A stretch of 64,000 bases of DNA from assembly GCA_014237855.1 (NCBI GenBank), contig JABACD010000004.1:1-64000 (forward strand), given 5' to 3'. The notes under the pieces are model-generated. The model was given only the letters and a program-made list of their open reading frames with translations. It did no database searches and was not told the DNA's origin. Origin of the DNA: Planctomycetota bacterium (GTDB lineage Bacteria; Planctomycetota; UBA1135; GCA-002686595). The translations under genes were made by a program, and so were the position numbers. Below, one piece after another: positions 16,958 through 24,601 of the stretch (positions are counted from its first letter, which is position 1; every line of letters starts with the position of its first letter).

Positions 16958-19294
16958 ATGGCCCGGCTTCTCTCCTCAACTCTCGTGAGTCTGCTGCTCT
17001 TCTCCGGAACCACCTTGGCCGCAGACATCGTGCGGGGAGACCTGCTGGTGCTGGAGAACGAGAGAATTCGCCTGGCTTTCGATCGTGGTGATGGGCGACT
17101 GCTGGCCGTCGATAACCTGGTCCAGGGCTTGAGCCTCTTGCCGGAGGGCGGTGAACCGGCCGGCCTTCCAGAGGTGACCTTCTTTGGTGCACGCCCTCCG
17201 GAGGTGCAGGAGTTCGGGTACGTGGTCGTGGAGGATGAGGACCAGCAGAAGATTCTCGAGCTCTCCTGGGACTATGCAGATGACGTCAGCCTGGTGATGC
17301 GTGCAGAACTGGCGGGCGAGTCAGAGCTCTGTTACCTGTGGCCGAGGGTCGAGAATGCGGGCAGTCGCAAGCTGAACGCGCTGCACTTTCCCAGGCTCCC
17401 GAGATTGGCGACGCTCGGGGAGAGTGCGGAAGACGACATCCTGGTGAGCGCGTTCGTGCGTGGGACGAAGGTTCGCGATCCAGCGCGGTCGCTCGACATT
17501 CCCCACAACCCGATGCTGTCTGCGCGCTATCCCCAGGCCTACAACGGCCTGACCCACCAGTTGATCGACTACTACTCGGAGGGGATCGGGGGCTTCTTCT
17601 TCGCCTGCTTCGATCCGCACTCCACCGAGAAGACGATCGAGTTACCCCTGGCTGATGGTGGAATGGGAATGGAGTGGCGTTTTCATGGCTGGGACCAGCG
17701 AGCTGGTGCCAGCCTCGACTTCGACTTTGCCTTCGTCTTTGGAGTCAACACCACAGGAGATTGGTACCGCGCTGCGGATCACTATCGAGAGTGGGCTCTC
17801 ACCACGGACTGGGTGCGGCGGGCTGGACCCAACTCACAACGGCGAGAGGATGGGCGTGCGCCGTGGCTCTTTGAGGACATTGGCCTGGCGACCTTCGGAA
17901 CGGCTGCAAGCGTTGACCAGTCAGCCTGGTATCAGGCCTACCACGACCTGGCAGGGGCGACCGTCTTTCATGTCACCGGGGTCGAGTCCCTTGGCGAGCA
18001 GGGGCGCGGCGGCGATCCGTTCGACATCGAGTTCCGAGTGCATCCGTCCAATAGAGCCGCTTTCGACCGCAACGGAGATCGCTTCGCGATTTTTCTGGCG
18101 GACCTCAAGACCACCTTCTTGCCTGTGGAGATGGCGCGCGAGGTGGGGCGCACAACGATTTCCGTAGTGGCACGAGCGACTCCCGAGGCCTGCCCAGGCA
18201 GCGATCTCTGGCGCCAGCTGCATGCCAGCAGGGCAGCGCGCGCGCTGGAGCTCACCGGCGCTGATTCCTTCTATCACGACGCATCAGCGCCCAATCGCAG
18301 CTTGCTCTGTGAGAGCCTGGAGCACGGTCATCCGCCCGGACGCGGACGATGGATGAACGAGAGGTACCGCGAGCAATACCAGAACTCACAGGCTGCGGTC
18401 TCGGAGATCTGTGGGGACTACACTCCGATTGGGGTTGAGCTGATGCATGAGGGGCTCATCGACAGCTTCGACTACTACCAGGCTCGTAATGGTGCCGGCT
18501 TCATGGGGGGCCTCGAGGGTGGCTTCTACCGCGGCCTTCAGCTGCGAGGAAAGGCCGAAACCGTGCCGGTATTCGCCTACATCTATCACGACTATGCGCC
18601 AGTTGCCCTGGATGGGTGCGGCAAGGTCTCAGAGCGAATCGGCGACATCTTCTACTGGATGAGTGCCCGGGTGGCCCTGGCGGGCGGGATCTTCGAGCTC
18701 AACAACGAGTTCTCACCCACGGAGCGCTTTCCCGGCATGAAGGAGGTGGGAATCGTGCACTACCGCAAGGACAGGCCCTTCGAGTGGGTGGGGTCCGATG
18801 CTGCGGCCAACAGCCCCTACGATCCACTCAAGGGTGCGTTTGTCCGTGAGCTCGTCGCTGCCAGAACAGACTTTGCTCAGGATTTCCTGGCCTATGGGCA
18901 GATGCTCCCTCCGCTGGAGGTGGAAGCCGGAGAGGTGGAGCTGGGCTTCGCTTACTACAACAACATCGACTGGGGTGGGCGCCCGAACTCGCTTGTCTTC
19001 TCCGAAGAGACTGGAAAGTACCGCAGCCCGCGAGTGCTCCATTCGGCCTGGAAGTTCGCTGACCGCCTGGGACTGCTGTTCGTGAATCTGGATGCCGAGG
19101 AGGTCGGAGCGGTCGTTTCCTTTGATCTGGAGCGCTACCGGTCCTACGGACTGCGCCTCGAGGGAAAGGTCATGGGGGAGCGAGTGACCAGTACCGGGCG
19201 CAAGCCCTTCCGGGTAGAAGCAGGGATTGGGCGTGAGCTGAGTCTTCCCTCTCGGCAGGTCGTCCTGCTCGAGTTCCAAGTCCTGCCGAACTGA
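16958..19294 (+). CDS. Secreted DUF6259-like protein, probably glycoside-hydrolase-fold
   Basis: A 778-residue exported protein; the signal peptide is MARLLSSTLVSLLLFSGTTLAA. An N-terminal beta-sandwich (LLVLENERIRLAFDRGDGRL, residues about 25-270) is followed by a region with a TIM-barrel look. That region contains DWYRAADHYREWALTTDWVRR, EICGDYTPIGVELMHEGL and FAYIYHDYAPV, and a C-terminal beta domain ends the protein. This order resembles DUF6259 proteins, which are related in layout to large glycosidases, but I cannot name catalytic residues with confidence. I prefer the ATG at 16958 over the upstream TTG because it starts exactly at the signal peptide. It follows an EamA transporter on the same strand. 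Confidence 0.65.
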   Translation: MARLLSSTLVSLLLFSGTTLAADIVRGDLLVLENERIRLAFDRGDGRLLAVDNLVQGLSLLPEGGEPAGLPEVTFFGARPPEVQEFGYVVVEDEDQQKILELSWDYADDVSLVMRAELAGESELCYLWPRVENAGSRKLNALHFPRLPRLATLGESAEDDILVSAFVRGTKVRDPARSLDIPHNPMLSARYPQAYNGLTHQLIDYYSEGIGGFFFACFDPHSTEKTIELPLADGGMGMEWRFHGWDQRAGASLDFDFAFVFGVNTTGDWYRAADHYREWALTTDWVRRAGPNSQRREDGRAPWLFEDIGLATFGTAASVDQSAWYQAYHDLAGATVFHVTGVESLGEQGRGGDPFDIEFRVHPSNRAAFDRNGDRFAIFLADLKTTFLPVEMAREVGRTTISVVARATPEACPGSDLWRQLHASRAARALELTGADSFYHDASAPNRSLLCESLEHGHPPGRGRWMNERYREQYQNSQAAVSEICGDYTPIGVELMHEGLIDSFDYYQARNGAGFMGGLEGGFYRGLQLRGKAETVPVFAYIYHDYAPVALDGCGKVSERIGDIFYWMSARVALAGGIFELNNEFSPTERFPGMKEVGIVHYRKDRPFEWVGSDAAANSPYDPLKGAFVRELVAARTDFAQDFLAYGQMLPPLEVEAGEVELGFAYYNNIDWGGRPNSLVFSEETGKYRSPRVLHSAWKFADRLGLLFVNLDAEEVGAVVSFDLERYRSYGLRLEGKVMGERVTSTGRKPFRVEAGIGRELSLPSRQVVLLEFQVLPN

Positions 19295-19414
19295 GGATTA
19301 TCCTGGCTGCAAATCCCTCTCGCAGAGGCCCTGCAGCGGATAGACTCCACTACCGACCTGACCCCAGCAGGACCTGGAAGCCCCTGGGGCGGCGGCCTCT
19401 CTGGCCAACAAGAC

Positions 19415-20155
19415 ATGCGAATTCCCCTGATCGACAATCTCCTGAGGCGACTTGGGAGGGCCAGACACACCGGCCAGGTTGACCTGGCCGCCTGGGAGGC
19501 CAAGCATCGGCTCACGATCCAGAAGGATCTCGAGAGAGTCTGGCCACATCTGCCGGATGAGCTGCGCTTCGTCGATGTGGGCGCGAACATTGGCTTGTTC
19601 TCGGAGGCTCTACTTGGCGGTCGCCCCAGCGCTCAAGGCTGGCTCTTTGAGCCGGTGTCCGAGATGTACGAGCGCTGCCGGACGAGGTTCGAGGGTGACG
19701 ACCGTGTGAGAATCCAGAACTTCGCCCTCTCGGATGAGGTTGGGGAGGCCACCATTTACAAGGCGCGCTACAACCCGGGCGGGAACTCCCTGGTGCACGA
19801 GTTGATGTACGACACCCGAGAGGTCTCCGAGGTGACAGAGAATCCGGGGCATCGCGAGGAATCGATCCGCATGGAGGTCTTCGACGAGTTCGCGACCAAG
19901 GAGCGATTGGATGCTGTGCACTTCATCAAGACCGACTGCGAGGGGTTCGACCATCGTGTCCTGCAAGGCATGCTCGGATTCATCGAGGCCTGTAACCCCA
20001 GGCCCGTGATCCTCTCGGAGTTCATGAGTGAGGAGTACCATCCGTTCTGGGAAGACCAGAAGGCCGTTATCGAGCAGCTCTATGGCCTGGGTTATCAGGA
20101 GCTAGACCTGACTCGCATGGGCAAGGTCGACGACTACCTGCTCCTCCCTGGTTGA
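19415..20155 (+). CDS. FkbM-family methyltransferase
   Basis: This 246-residue SAM-dependent methyltransferase has the glycine-rich cofactor loop RFVDVGANIGLFSEAL (about 49-64), an acidic strand end, and the FkbM hallmark HFIKTDCEGFDHRVLQGM. FkbM enzymes O-methylate polyketides and, often, sugars of surface polysaccharides. The next gene is a polysaccharide-type flippase whose start overlaps this stop (TTGA), and an SGNH-type membrane protein follows, so methylation of a surface glycan is the likely job. That role is inferred from context. The start ATG has no Shine-Dalgarno site. Confidence 0.87.
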   Translation: MRIPLIDNLLRRLGRARHTGQVDLAAWEAKHRLTIQKDLERVWPHLPDELRFVDVGANIGLFSEALLGGRPSAQGWLFEPVSEMYERCRTRFEGDDRVRIQNFALSDEVGEATIYKARYNPGGNSLVHELMYDTREVSEVTENPGHREESIRMEVFDEFATKERLDAVHFIKTDCEGFDHRVLQGMLGFIEACNPRPVILSEFMSEEYHPFWEDQKAVIEQLYGLGYQELDLTRMGKVDDYLLLPG

Positions 20156-21519
20156 GCGTGGGCGCCAACTCCAAGCTGCGGGAGCTCGTCCGTAACAAGT
20201 TCTTGCGCGACACGGGTACCCTGCAGGTGGGCGCATTCCTGGTGGCGGGCGGGAATTTTCTCAGTGCCGTTGGATTGGCATTCTTGCTTGGCTCAACACG
20301 ACAGGGGGAGTTCTACGTATCGATCTCCCTCTACTCTTTCCTCTGGTTCTTGGTGAACCTGGGCTTGGTCTCGGTCACCGTCAGCCATGTGTCCGCAGCT
20401 CTGGCGACCAAGGATCGTCGCGAGGCGACCTCCTGGCTGGCTTACCTGCTGAAGGCCTATGCGGTCCTGGGTGGCGTTGTTGGAGTCGCAGGGGTCTTCG
20501 TCCTGCCCTGGGCAGCCGTGCACCTGCTGGATGCTCGGTCTGAAGTGGGATACTACGCAGGCCTCTTGGCCTTCACGCCCCTGATTGATCTGCCTCGAGT
20601 GGTTGCGGGTGCGGGCTTCCAGGGGGCCCGACGAATGCTTCCCCTGGCTCAGTCCGACAATGGATTCGAGCTCGTGCGGGTCTTCCTGGTGCTGCTGGGA
20701 GCTCTCCTGACCGGCGACCTGCGCGGACCGGCGATTGGATCGCTTGCAGCGTCTCTGGTCGGCTCGGTCCTGGCACTCGACCTCTATCGCCGGGAGCACC
20801 GAGCCATTCCAGATCTTCTGCCCGGTGTTGGGGAGATCCTGCGCCACGTACGCGATGTTCCGCTCCGCAAGGGGCTGGCAGTTGGGCTGAGAATGGGGGC
20901 TGTGCAGAACCTGAATGCCATGGGAACCCAGATCCTCCCGGCCCTCTTGTTGCAAGCCGTGGGCTCGCCCGCCTGGGTGGCGTACCTGCGTATTGCTCAG
21001 CGCATCATGGCAGTCCCGCTGATGGCAGTCAGGGCCATCAGCCGCACAGCACTACCTGCGCTCTCCGAGCTAGCTGGAGCGAAGGAAATGCGCGGGCTCT
21101 GTCGGGCCTACTTCCGCACCAGCCTGTACAGCGGCCTGCTGATCGGAGGGGCCATCCTGGCAGGATTGCCACTCCTGCCATTGCTACTCGAGCGAGCCTT
21201 CCCATCGGACTTCCAGGCACCCATCTGGACCATCTGCCTGATTCTCGCACCTGGCTACGTGGTGATCTCCTTTTCGATCGCCAACGATACCTTTTATCTG
21301 GTCACCAAGACTCTCCGTGTGGGGATCCTGCTCTCGATCCTGGGGGCCCTGATCAACCTGCCGTTGATTGCCGCTCTGGCCTGGGCCTTTCCCACGGTTG
21401 GTGTGGCCTGGGGACTGAGTATTTCGATGATGTGGAGCCTCTGGCATCCAGCCTACGTGTACTGGTGGTATCGAAGAAATGTGGTCGCCCAGGGCAATCC
21501 GGAAGCCATCGCGTCTTGA
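20152..21519 (+). CDS. Polysaccharide flippase-like membrane protein (MOP superfamily)
   Basis: A 455-residue multi-helix membrane protein of the MATE/Wzx/MurJ superfamily, with 12 or more hydrophobic segments. It starts with a basic segment (SKLRELVRNKFLRDTGTLQ), then FLVAGGNFLSAVGLAFLLG; the second half keeps the internal repeat (YLRIAQRIMAVPLMAVRAIS). Such proteins flip lipid-linked sugars across the inner membrane. It probably starts at a TTG (20152) that overlaps the FkbM stop; a GTG 6 bases later is equally possible. Its neighbours support a surface-glycan role. The substrate is not known. Confidence 0.83.
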   Translation: MSVGANSKLRELVRNKFLRDTGTLQVGAFLVAGGNFLSAVGLAFLLGSTRQGEFYVSISLYSFLWFLVNLGLVSVTVSHVSAALATKDRREATSWLAYLLKAYAVLGGVVGVAGVFVLPWAAVHLLDARSEVGYYAGLLAFTPLIDLPRVVAGAGFQGARRMLPLAQSDNGFELVRVFLVLLGALLTGDLRGPAIGSLAASLVGSVLALDLYRREHRAIPDLLPGVGEILRHVRDVPLRKGLAVGLRMGAVQNLNAMGTQILPALLLQAVGSPAWVAYLRIAQRIMAVPLMAVRAISRTALPALSELAGAKEMRGLCRAYFRTSLYSGLLIGGAILAGLPLLPLLLERAFPSDFQAPIWTICLILAPGYVVISFSIANDTFYLVTKTLRVGILLSILGALINLPLIAALAWAFPTVGVAWGLSISMMWSLWHPAYVYWWYRRNVVAQGNPEAIAS

Positions 21520-21533
21520 GGATTCTCTTGAGT

Positions 21534-21539
21534 TAGTCT
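21534..21539 (+). promoter_or_regulatory. -10 box (TAGTCT) of a putative leaderless promoter
   Basis: TAGTCT lies 7 bases before the GTG start of the SGNH-type gene, in a 27-base gap after the flippase gene. A clear -35 box at the usual distance would fall inside the flippase coding sequence and is not evident. Confidence 0.4.
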
Positions 21540-21546
21540 TGTCGGG

Positions 21547-22845
21547 GTGATTGATACGAAGATACTTCCTGAACGGCAGCCTCGGGTCTGGAGGAAGCTC
21601 CTGATCTTGCTGTTCGTTGGCCTCCCGACCGGCCTGATTTGCGGCGAGCTCTCATTGCGGATGGTCCTCGTTGCCCGCGGTCATTCTTATGACGCGGAAG
21701 CGACTCGAGAGGGACTGGTCCAGCTCAGGAGTCGTGTCCTCGAATCACTGCCCAAGCCCGGCGACAGGCACCAGGTCGAGGCCAAGGAAAAGGCTCGTAC
21801 GAAGATCATTCATCCCTTCCTGGCCTTCGATGACCTGAGCAGTCACGACCAGTTGAAGAGAGACAAGCTCAGGAACGCCGAGCTGAATCCGGAGACCTAT
21901 CGAGTCATCATTCTCGGGGGGTCCGTGGCCGGGCTCTTTGGGATGTATGGCGTGCCGCGTCTCCGGGAGGTGCTTGAAGCATCGCCAGCCCTCAAGGGAA
22001 GGCGTGTGGAGTTCATGGGCTACGCACGAGGGGGGCACAAGCAGCCTCAGCAGCTGTTCAGGCTCATGCAGCTGATGGTCCTGGGCATCCGGGCTGATGC
22101 GGTTCTCAACCTCGACGGATTCAATGAGGTGGCGATCGGCAACAAGAACCGCACCCAGAAGATGGATCCGGCCTATCCCTCCTACAACCATTGGATGAGG
22201 TTTGCCCGGGCGCTCGGTGAGAGCGAGCGGCAGCACGAGCAATCTCTTCGGGCTGAACTCGCTCGCTTGCAGCTCATTGACTCGCTGGACTCAGCGCTTG
22301 AGCAGGACATGTTCTCCTGTGCACTCTGGGGAGTGCTGACTCGCCGTCATGTCGCATCCAAACGACATGAATACGAGTCTGAGCGGGACGCCTACATGGT
22401 CATGCTGAAGAAGGGAGAAGCTGCTCCCGGTGTGCTTGGCCCGGAATTCGAGGGTGATGCCGAGACCGCAGTCAGCGAGTGTGTCCAGCTGTGGATGGAG
22501 TCTTCACGCCAGATTCAGGTTCTCTGTGATCACTACGGGATGGACTACTTGCATGTACTCCAGCCGACGCTTCACGACCCGGGCGCAAAGCCGATCACCA
22601 AGCAAGAGCAAGAGAAGGGGAAGATCAATCCACACTGGAAGGAGGGTGTACTGATCGGCTATCCGATGCTTCGGGAGGGCGGCCTCGTCCTGGCTGAGGA
22701 AGGAATTGGATTCAGGGATGCTTCAATGCTCTTCTCCGAGGTCGAGGAGACGCTCTATTACGATAGCTGTCACTTCAAGAAAGAGGGCAATGAGCTGCTC
22801 GCCAAGGACATTGGCGCCGCCTTTCTCCCCTTGCTGGAGGATTAG
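21547..22845 (+). CDS. Membrane-anchored SGNH-hydrolase-like protein
   Basis: This 432-residue protein has one N-terminal membrane helix (KLLILLFVGLPTGLICGE) and a large extracytoplasmic domain. The domain shows SGNH/GDSL features: a block I serine in ILGGSVAGLFG (about residue 125), LNLDGFNEV in the place of block III, and a C-terminal DSCHF with the Asp-x-x-His pair. Such domains add or remove acetyl or other acyl groups on glycans. It follows FkbM and flippase genes, which fits decoration of a surface polymer. The GTG start is preceded by a TAGTCT box. Function is inferred from fold and context only. Confidence 0.72.
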   Translation: MIDTKILPERQPRVWRKLLILLFVGLPTGLICGELSLRMVLVARGHSYDAEATREGLVQLRSRVLESLPKPGDRHQVEAKEKARTKIIHPFLAFDDLSSHDQLKRDKLRNAELNPETYRVIILGGSVAGLFGMYGVPRLREVLEASPALKGRRVEFMGYARGGHKQPQQLFRLMQLMVLGIRADAVLNLDGFNEVAIGNKNRTQKMDPAYPSYNHWMRFARALGESERQHEQSLRAELARLQLIDSLDSALEQDMFSCALWGVLTRRHVASKRHEYESERDAYMVMLKKGEAAPGVLGPEFEGDAETAVSECVQLWMESSRQIQVLCDHYGMDYLHVLQPTLHDPGAKPITKQEQEKGKINPHWKEGVLIGYPMLREGGLVLAEEGIGFRDASMLFSEVEETLYYDSCHFKKEGNELLAKDIGAAFLPLLED

Positions 22846-22965
22846 AGGGGGCGAGGGCACTCTTTTCCTGGGACTGAAGGAACCAGATCGCTCAAAACTG
22901 TTGAAGGAGCCCTGTTGAATCCTGCGCCAGCGTGCAAGATAAGGACCCAGCCTTCCTCAAGTGCC

Positions 22966-23607
22966 ATGAAACAGTCCACTAAGCGTCTCCCGATCTATCT
23001 AGGCTTCGTTCTCCTGGTCCTCGGCCAGCAGGCGGCAGGGGAGCCCTCTGCGGTGGCCACCAGCGAGGTGGTCGAGGTCCAGGACTCGAGGGGGGCCCCA
23101 GAGCGGACAGGGTCCAGTGCTTTTGGACGTCGGGATCGGATGGCCAGTGGCCGGCAAGGAGAAAGGGCCCGGCCGCAGAGCGCAAGCTCACCCGCCACCA
23201 ACCGGGAGGGTGCCAGGCGCCGCGCGCTGCTCGATGCCTACCTGGAGAGTCTGGCCATCACCAGGAATACGACAGCCAGGCAGCGCCAGGAGATCCTGCG
23301 CGAAGCCCTCAAGAAGAAGAAAGCCGGGGATCTTCGGGCGCAGGCTGCCAGACGAAGGGCGCTGAAGGGGACGGGCAAGTCGACCGGTAAGTCGAAGAGA
23401 ATCGCACAGGCAAAGGCCAAGGCGAGGTCAAAAGCAAAGGCCAGGTCGAAGAAGCCCAGCAAGCAGGCCAGGCCCAAGCGGGGAGCCGGGAAGGGCAAGG
23501 CAGGGGCGAGCGCAAGGGGCCGTGGCAAGCAGAGCAAGGGGCGGGCCGGGAGCGGGCGCTCCAAGGGCAAGAAGAAGAAGGCAGGGCGGCAGAGAGGGGG
23601 CTGGTAG
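22966..23607 (+). CDS. Exported Lys/Ala-rich, strongly basic protein of unknown function
   Basis: A 213-residue protein with a signal peptide-like start (MKQSTKRLPIYLGFVLLVLG). A middle region predicts one or two helices (RRRALLDAYLESLAITRNTT). The C-terminal 100 residues are built almost only of K, R, A, G and S, with repeats such as AKAKARSKAKARSKK. The tail resembles histone-H1-like or polyanion-binding tails, but the signal peptide points outside the cytoplasm, so binding to DNA, lipid A or acidic glycans at the surface is possible. I recognise no family. I use the ATG at 22966, where the signal peptide begins, instead of the upstream TTG. A strong hairpin follows the stop. Confidence 0.65.
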   Translation: MKQSTKRLPIYLGFVLLVLGQQAAGEPSAVATSEVVEVQDSRGAPERTGSSAFGRRDRMASGRQGERARPQSASSPATNREGARRRALLDAYLESLAITRNTTARQRQEILREALKKKKAGDLRAQAARRRALKGTGKSTGKSKRIAQAKAKARSKAKARSKKPSKQARPKRGAGKGKAGASARGRGKQSKGRAGSGRSKGKKKKAGRQRGGW

Positions 23608-23633
23608 GGCTGCCAGATAGCCTCAGGCACAGG

Positions 23634-23667
23634 GCGGGCCCCACAGAAGTGATTCTGTGGGGCCCGC
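23634..23667 (+). terminator. Perfect 15-bp GC-rich hairpin with a GTGA loop
   Basis: Arms 23634-23648 and 23653-23667 pair perfectly (left arm GCGGGCCCCACAGAA). The loop GTGA is a GNRA tetraloop in RNA, which adds stability. The hairpin begins 26 bases after the stop of the Lys-rich protein. No T tract follows, so it is U-less, like the hairpin at 377-411. Confidence 0.65.
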
Positions 23668-23759
23668 AGCATAGGAATCCTGGTCTGCTTGCCGATAATC
23701 CTCAGCGCGGATCTCCTCCGCGATCATTGACCAGTCCCCTGTCCGTCAGGATTCCCGAT

Positions 23760-23765
23760 TAGGAT
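23760..23765 (+). promoter_or_regulatory. -10 box (TAGGAT) of a putative leaderless promoter
   Basis: TAGGAT lies 10 bases before the ATG of the DprE2-like gene. A TTGACC at 23727-23732 is too far upstream (27 bases) to serve as its -35 box. Confidence 0.4.
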
Positions 23766-23775
23766 CCAAGTTTCG

Positions 23776-24597
23776 ATGAGTGCGAGCCAAGCTGCGGCGC
23801 CCGAATCCGCGAGGCCCCAACCCCCCCACGTCGCCGGTGTTCCTGTGGATCGCCGCCATGCCCTGGTGATCGGAGCCAGTTCCGGTATGGGAGCAGCCCT
23901 GGTGAAACAGCTGGTCCGCGAGGGCTATCGGGTGGCGGCTCTTGCGAGGAGTGAAGACAAGCTCCAGTCGCTGGCAGAGCATTGTCGTCCAGGATGTGAG
24001 GAGACCGGCGGTGCCATCTTCACCCACGCACACGATGTCGCCGCCACCAGCGAGGTCGCCGCCCTCTTCGAGGAGGTCGTTCGCGAGCTGGGCGGTCTTG
24101 ATCTTGTGGTCTTCGCTGCGGGCATCATGCCCGAGGTCGAGGCTGACGAATTCAATACCGAGAAGGACCTGTCCATGCTGGCAGTGAACCTCGGTGGCTG
24201 CATAGCCTGGTGTAACTCAGCTGCCAACTACTTCCGCAAGCAGAGGTCGGGAACCCTGGTCGGGATCTCATCGGTCGCGGGTGACCGTGGTCGGCGCGGG
24301 GCACCTGTCTATGGCACGACAAAGGCCGGGATGAATACCTACCTGGAGTCGTTGAGGAATCGTCTCACCGAGAGCGGAGTTCACGTCCTCACGATCAAGC
24401 CCGGTTTCGTCGCCACCCAGATGACCGAGGGGATGGATGGGCTCTTCTGGTTGATCACAGCGGAAGAGGCGGCGGAGCAGATCTTGCGCGCTGCTCGCTC
24501 AGGGGCTCAGGTTCGCTACGTGCCTCGCCAGTGGTGGATGCTCCTGACGGTGATCAAGAGCATTCCTTCCTTCCTCTTCCGAAAGCTGAACGTCTAG
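23776..24597 (+). CDS. SDR oxidoreductase, DprE2-like
   Basis: This 273-residue short-chain dehydrogenase has the NAD(P) loop GASSGMG (about 35-41), a catalytic Ser in GISSVAGDRG and the YGTTK motif. The C-terminal end, RQWWMLLTVIKSIPSFLFRKLNV, closely resembles the end of mycobacterial DprE2 as I recall it (VLRHIPRSIFRKL). DprE2 reduces the 2-keto-sugar that DprE1 makes on polyprenyl-phosphoryl-ribose; together they epimerise ribose to arabinose. A DprE1-like oxidase starts only 4 bases after this stop, which supports the pairing. The sugar and lipid substrates here are unknown. The start ATG lies 10 bases after a TAGGAT box. Confidence 0.75.
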   Translation: MSASQAAAPESARPQPPHVAGVPVDRRHALVIGASSGMGAALVKQLVREGYRVAALARSEDKLQSLAEHCRPGCEETGGAIFTHAHDVAATSEVAALFEEVVRELGGLDLVVFAAGIMPEVEADEFNTEKDLSMLAVNLGGCIAWCNSAANYFRKQRSGTLVGISSVAGDRGRRGAPVYGTTKAGMNTYLESLRNRLTESGVHVLTIKPGFVATQMTEGMDGLFWLITAEEAAEQILRAARSGAQVRYVPRQWWMLLTVIKSIPSFLFRKLNV

Positions 24598-24601
24598 CGG
24601 C

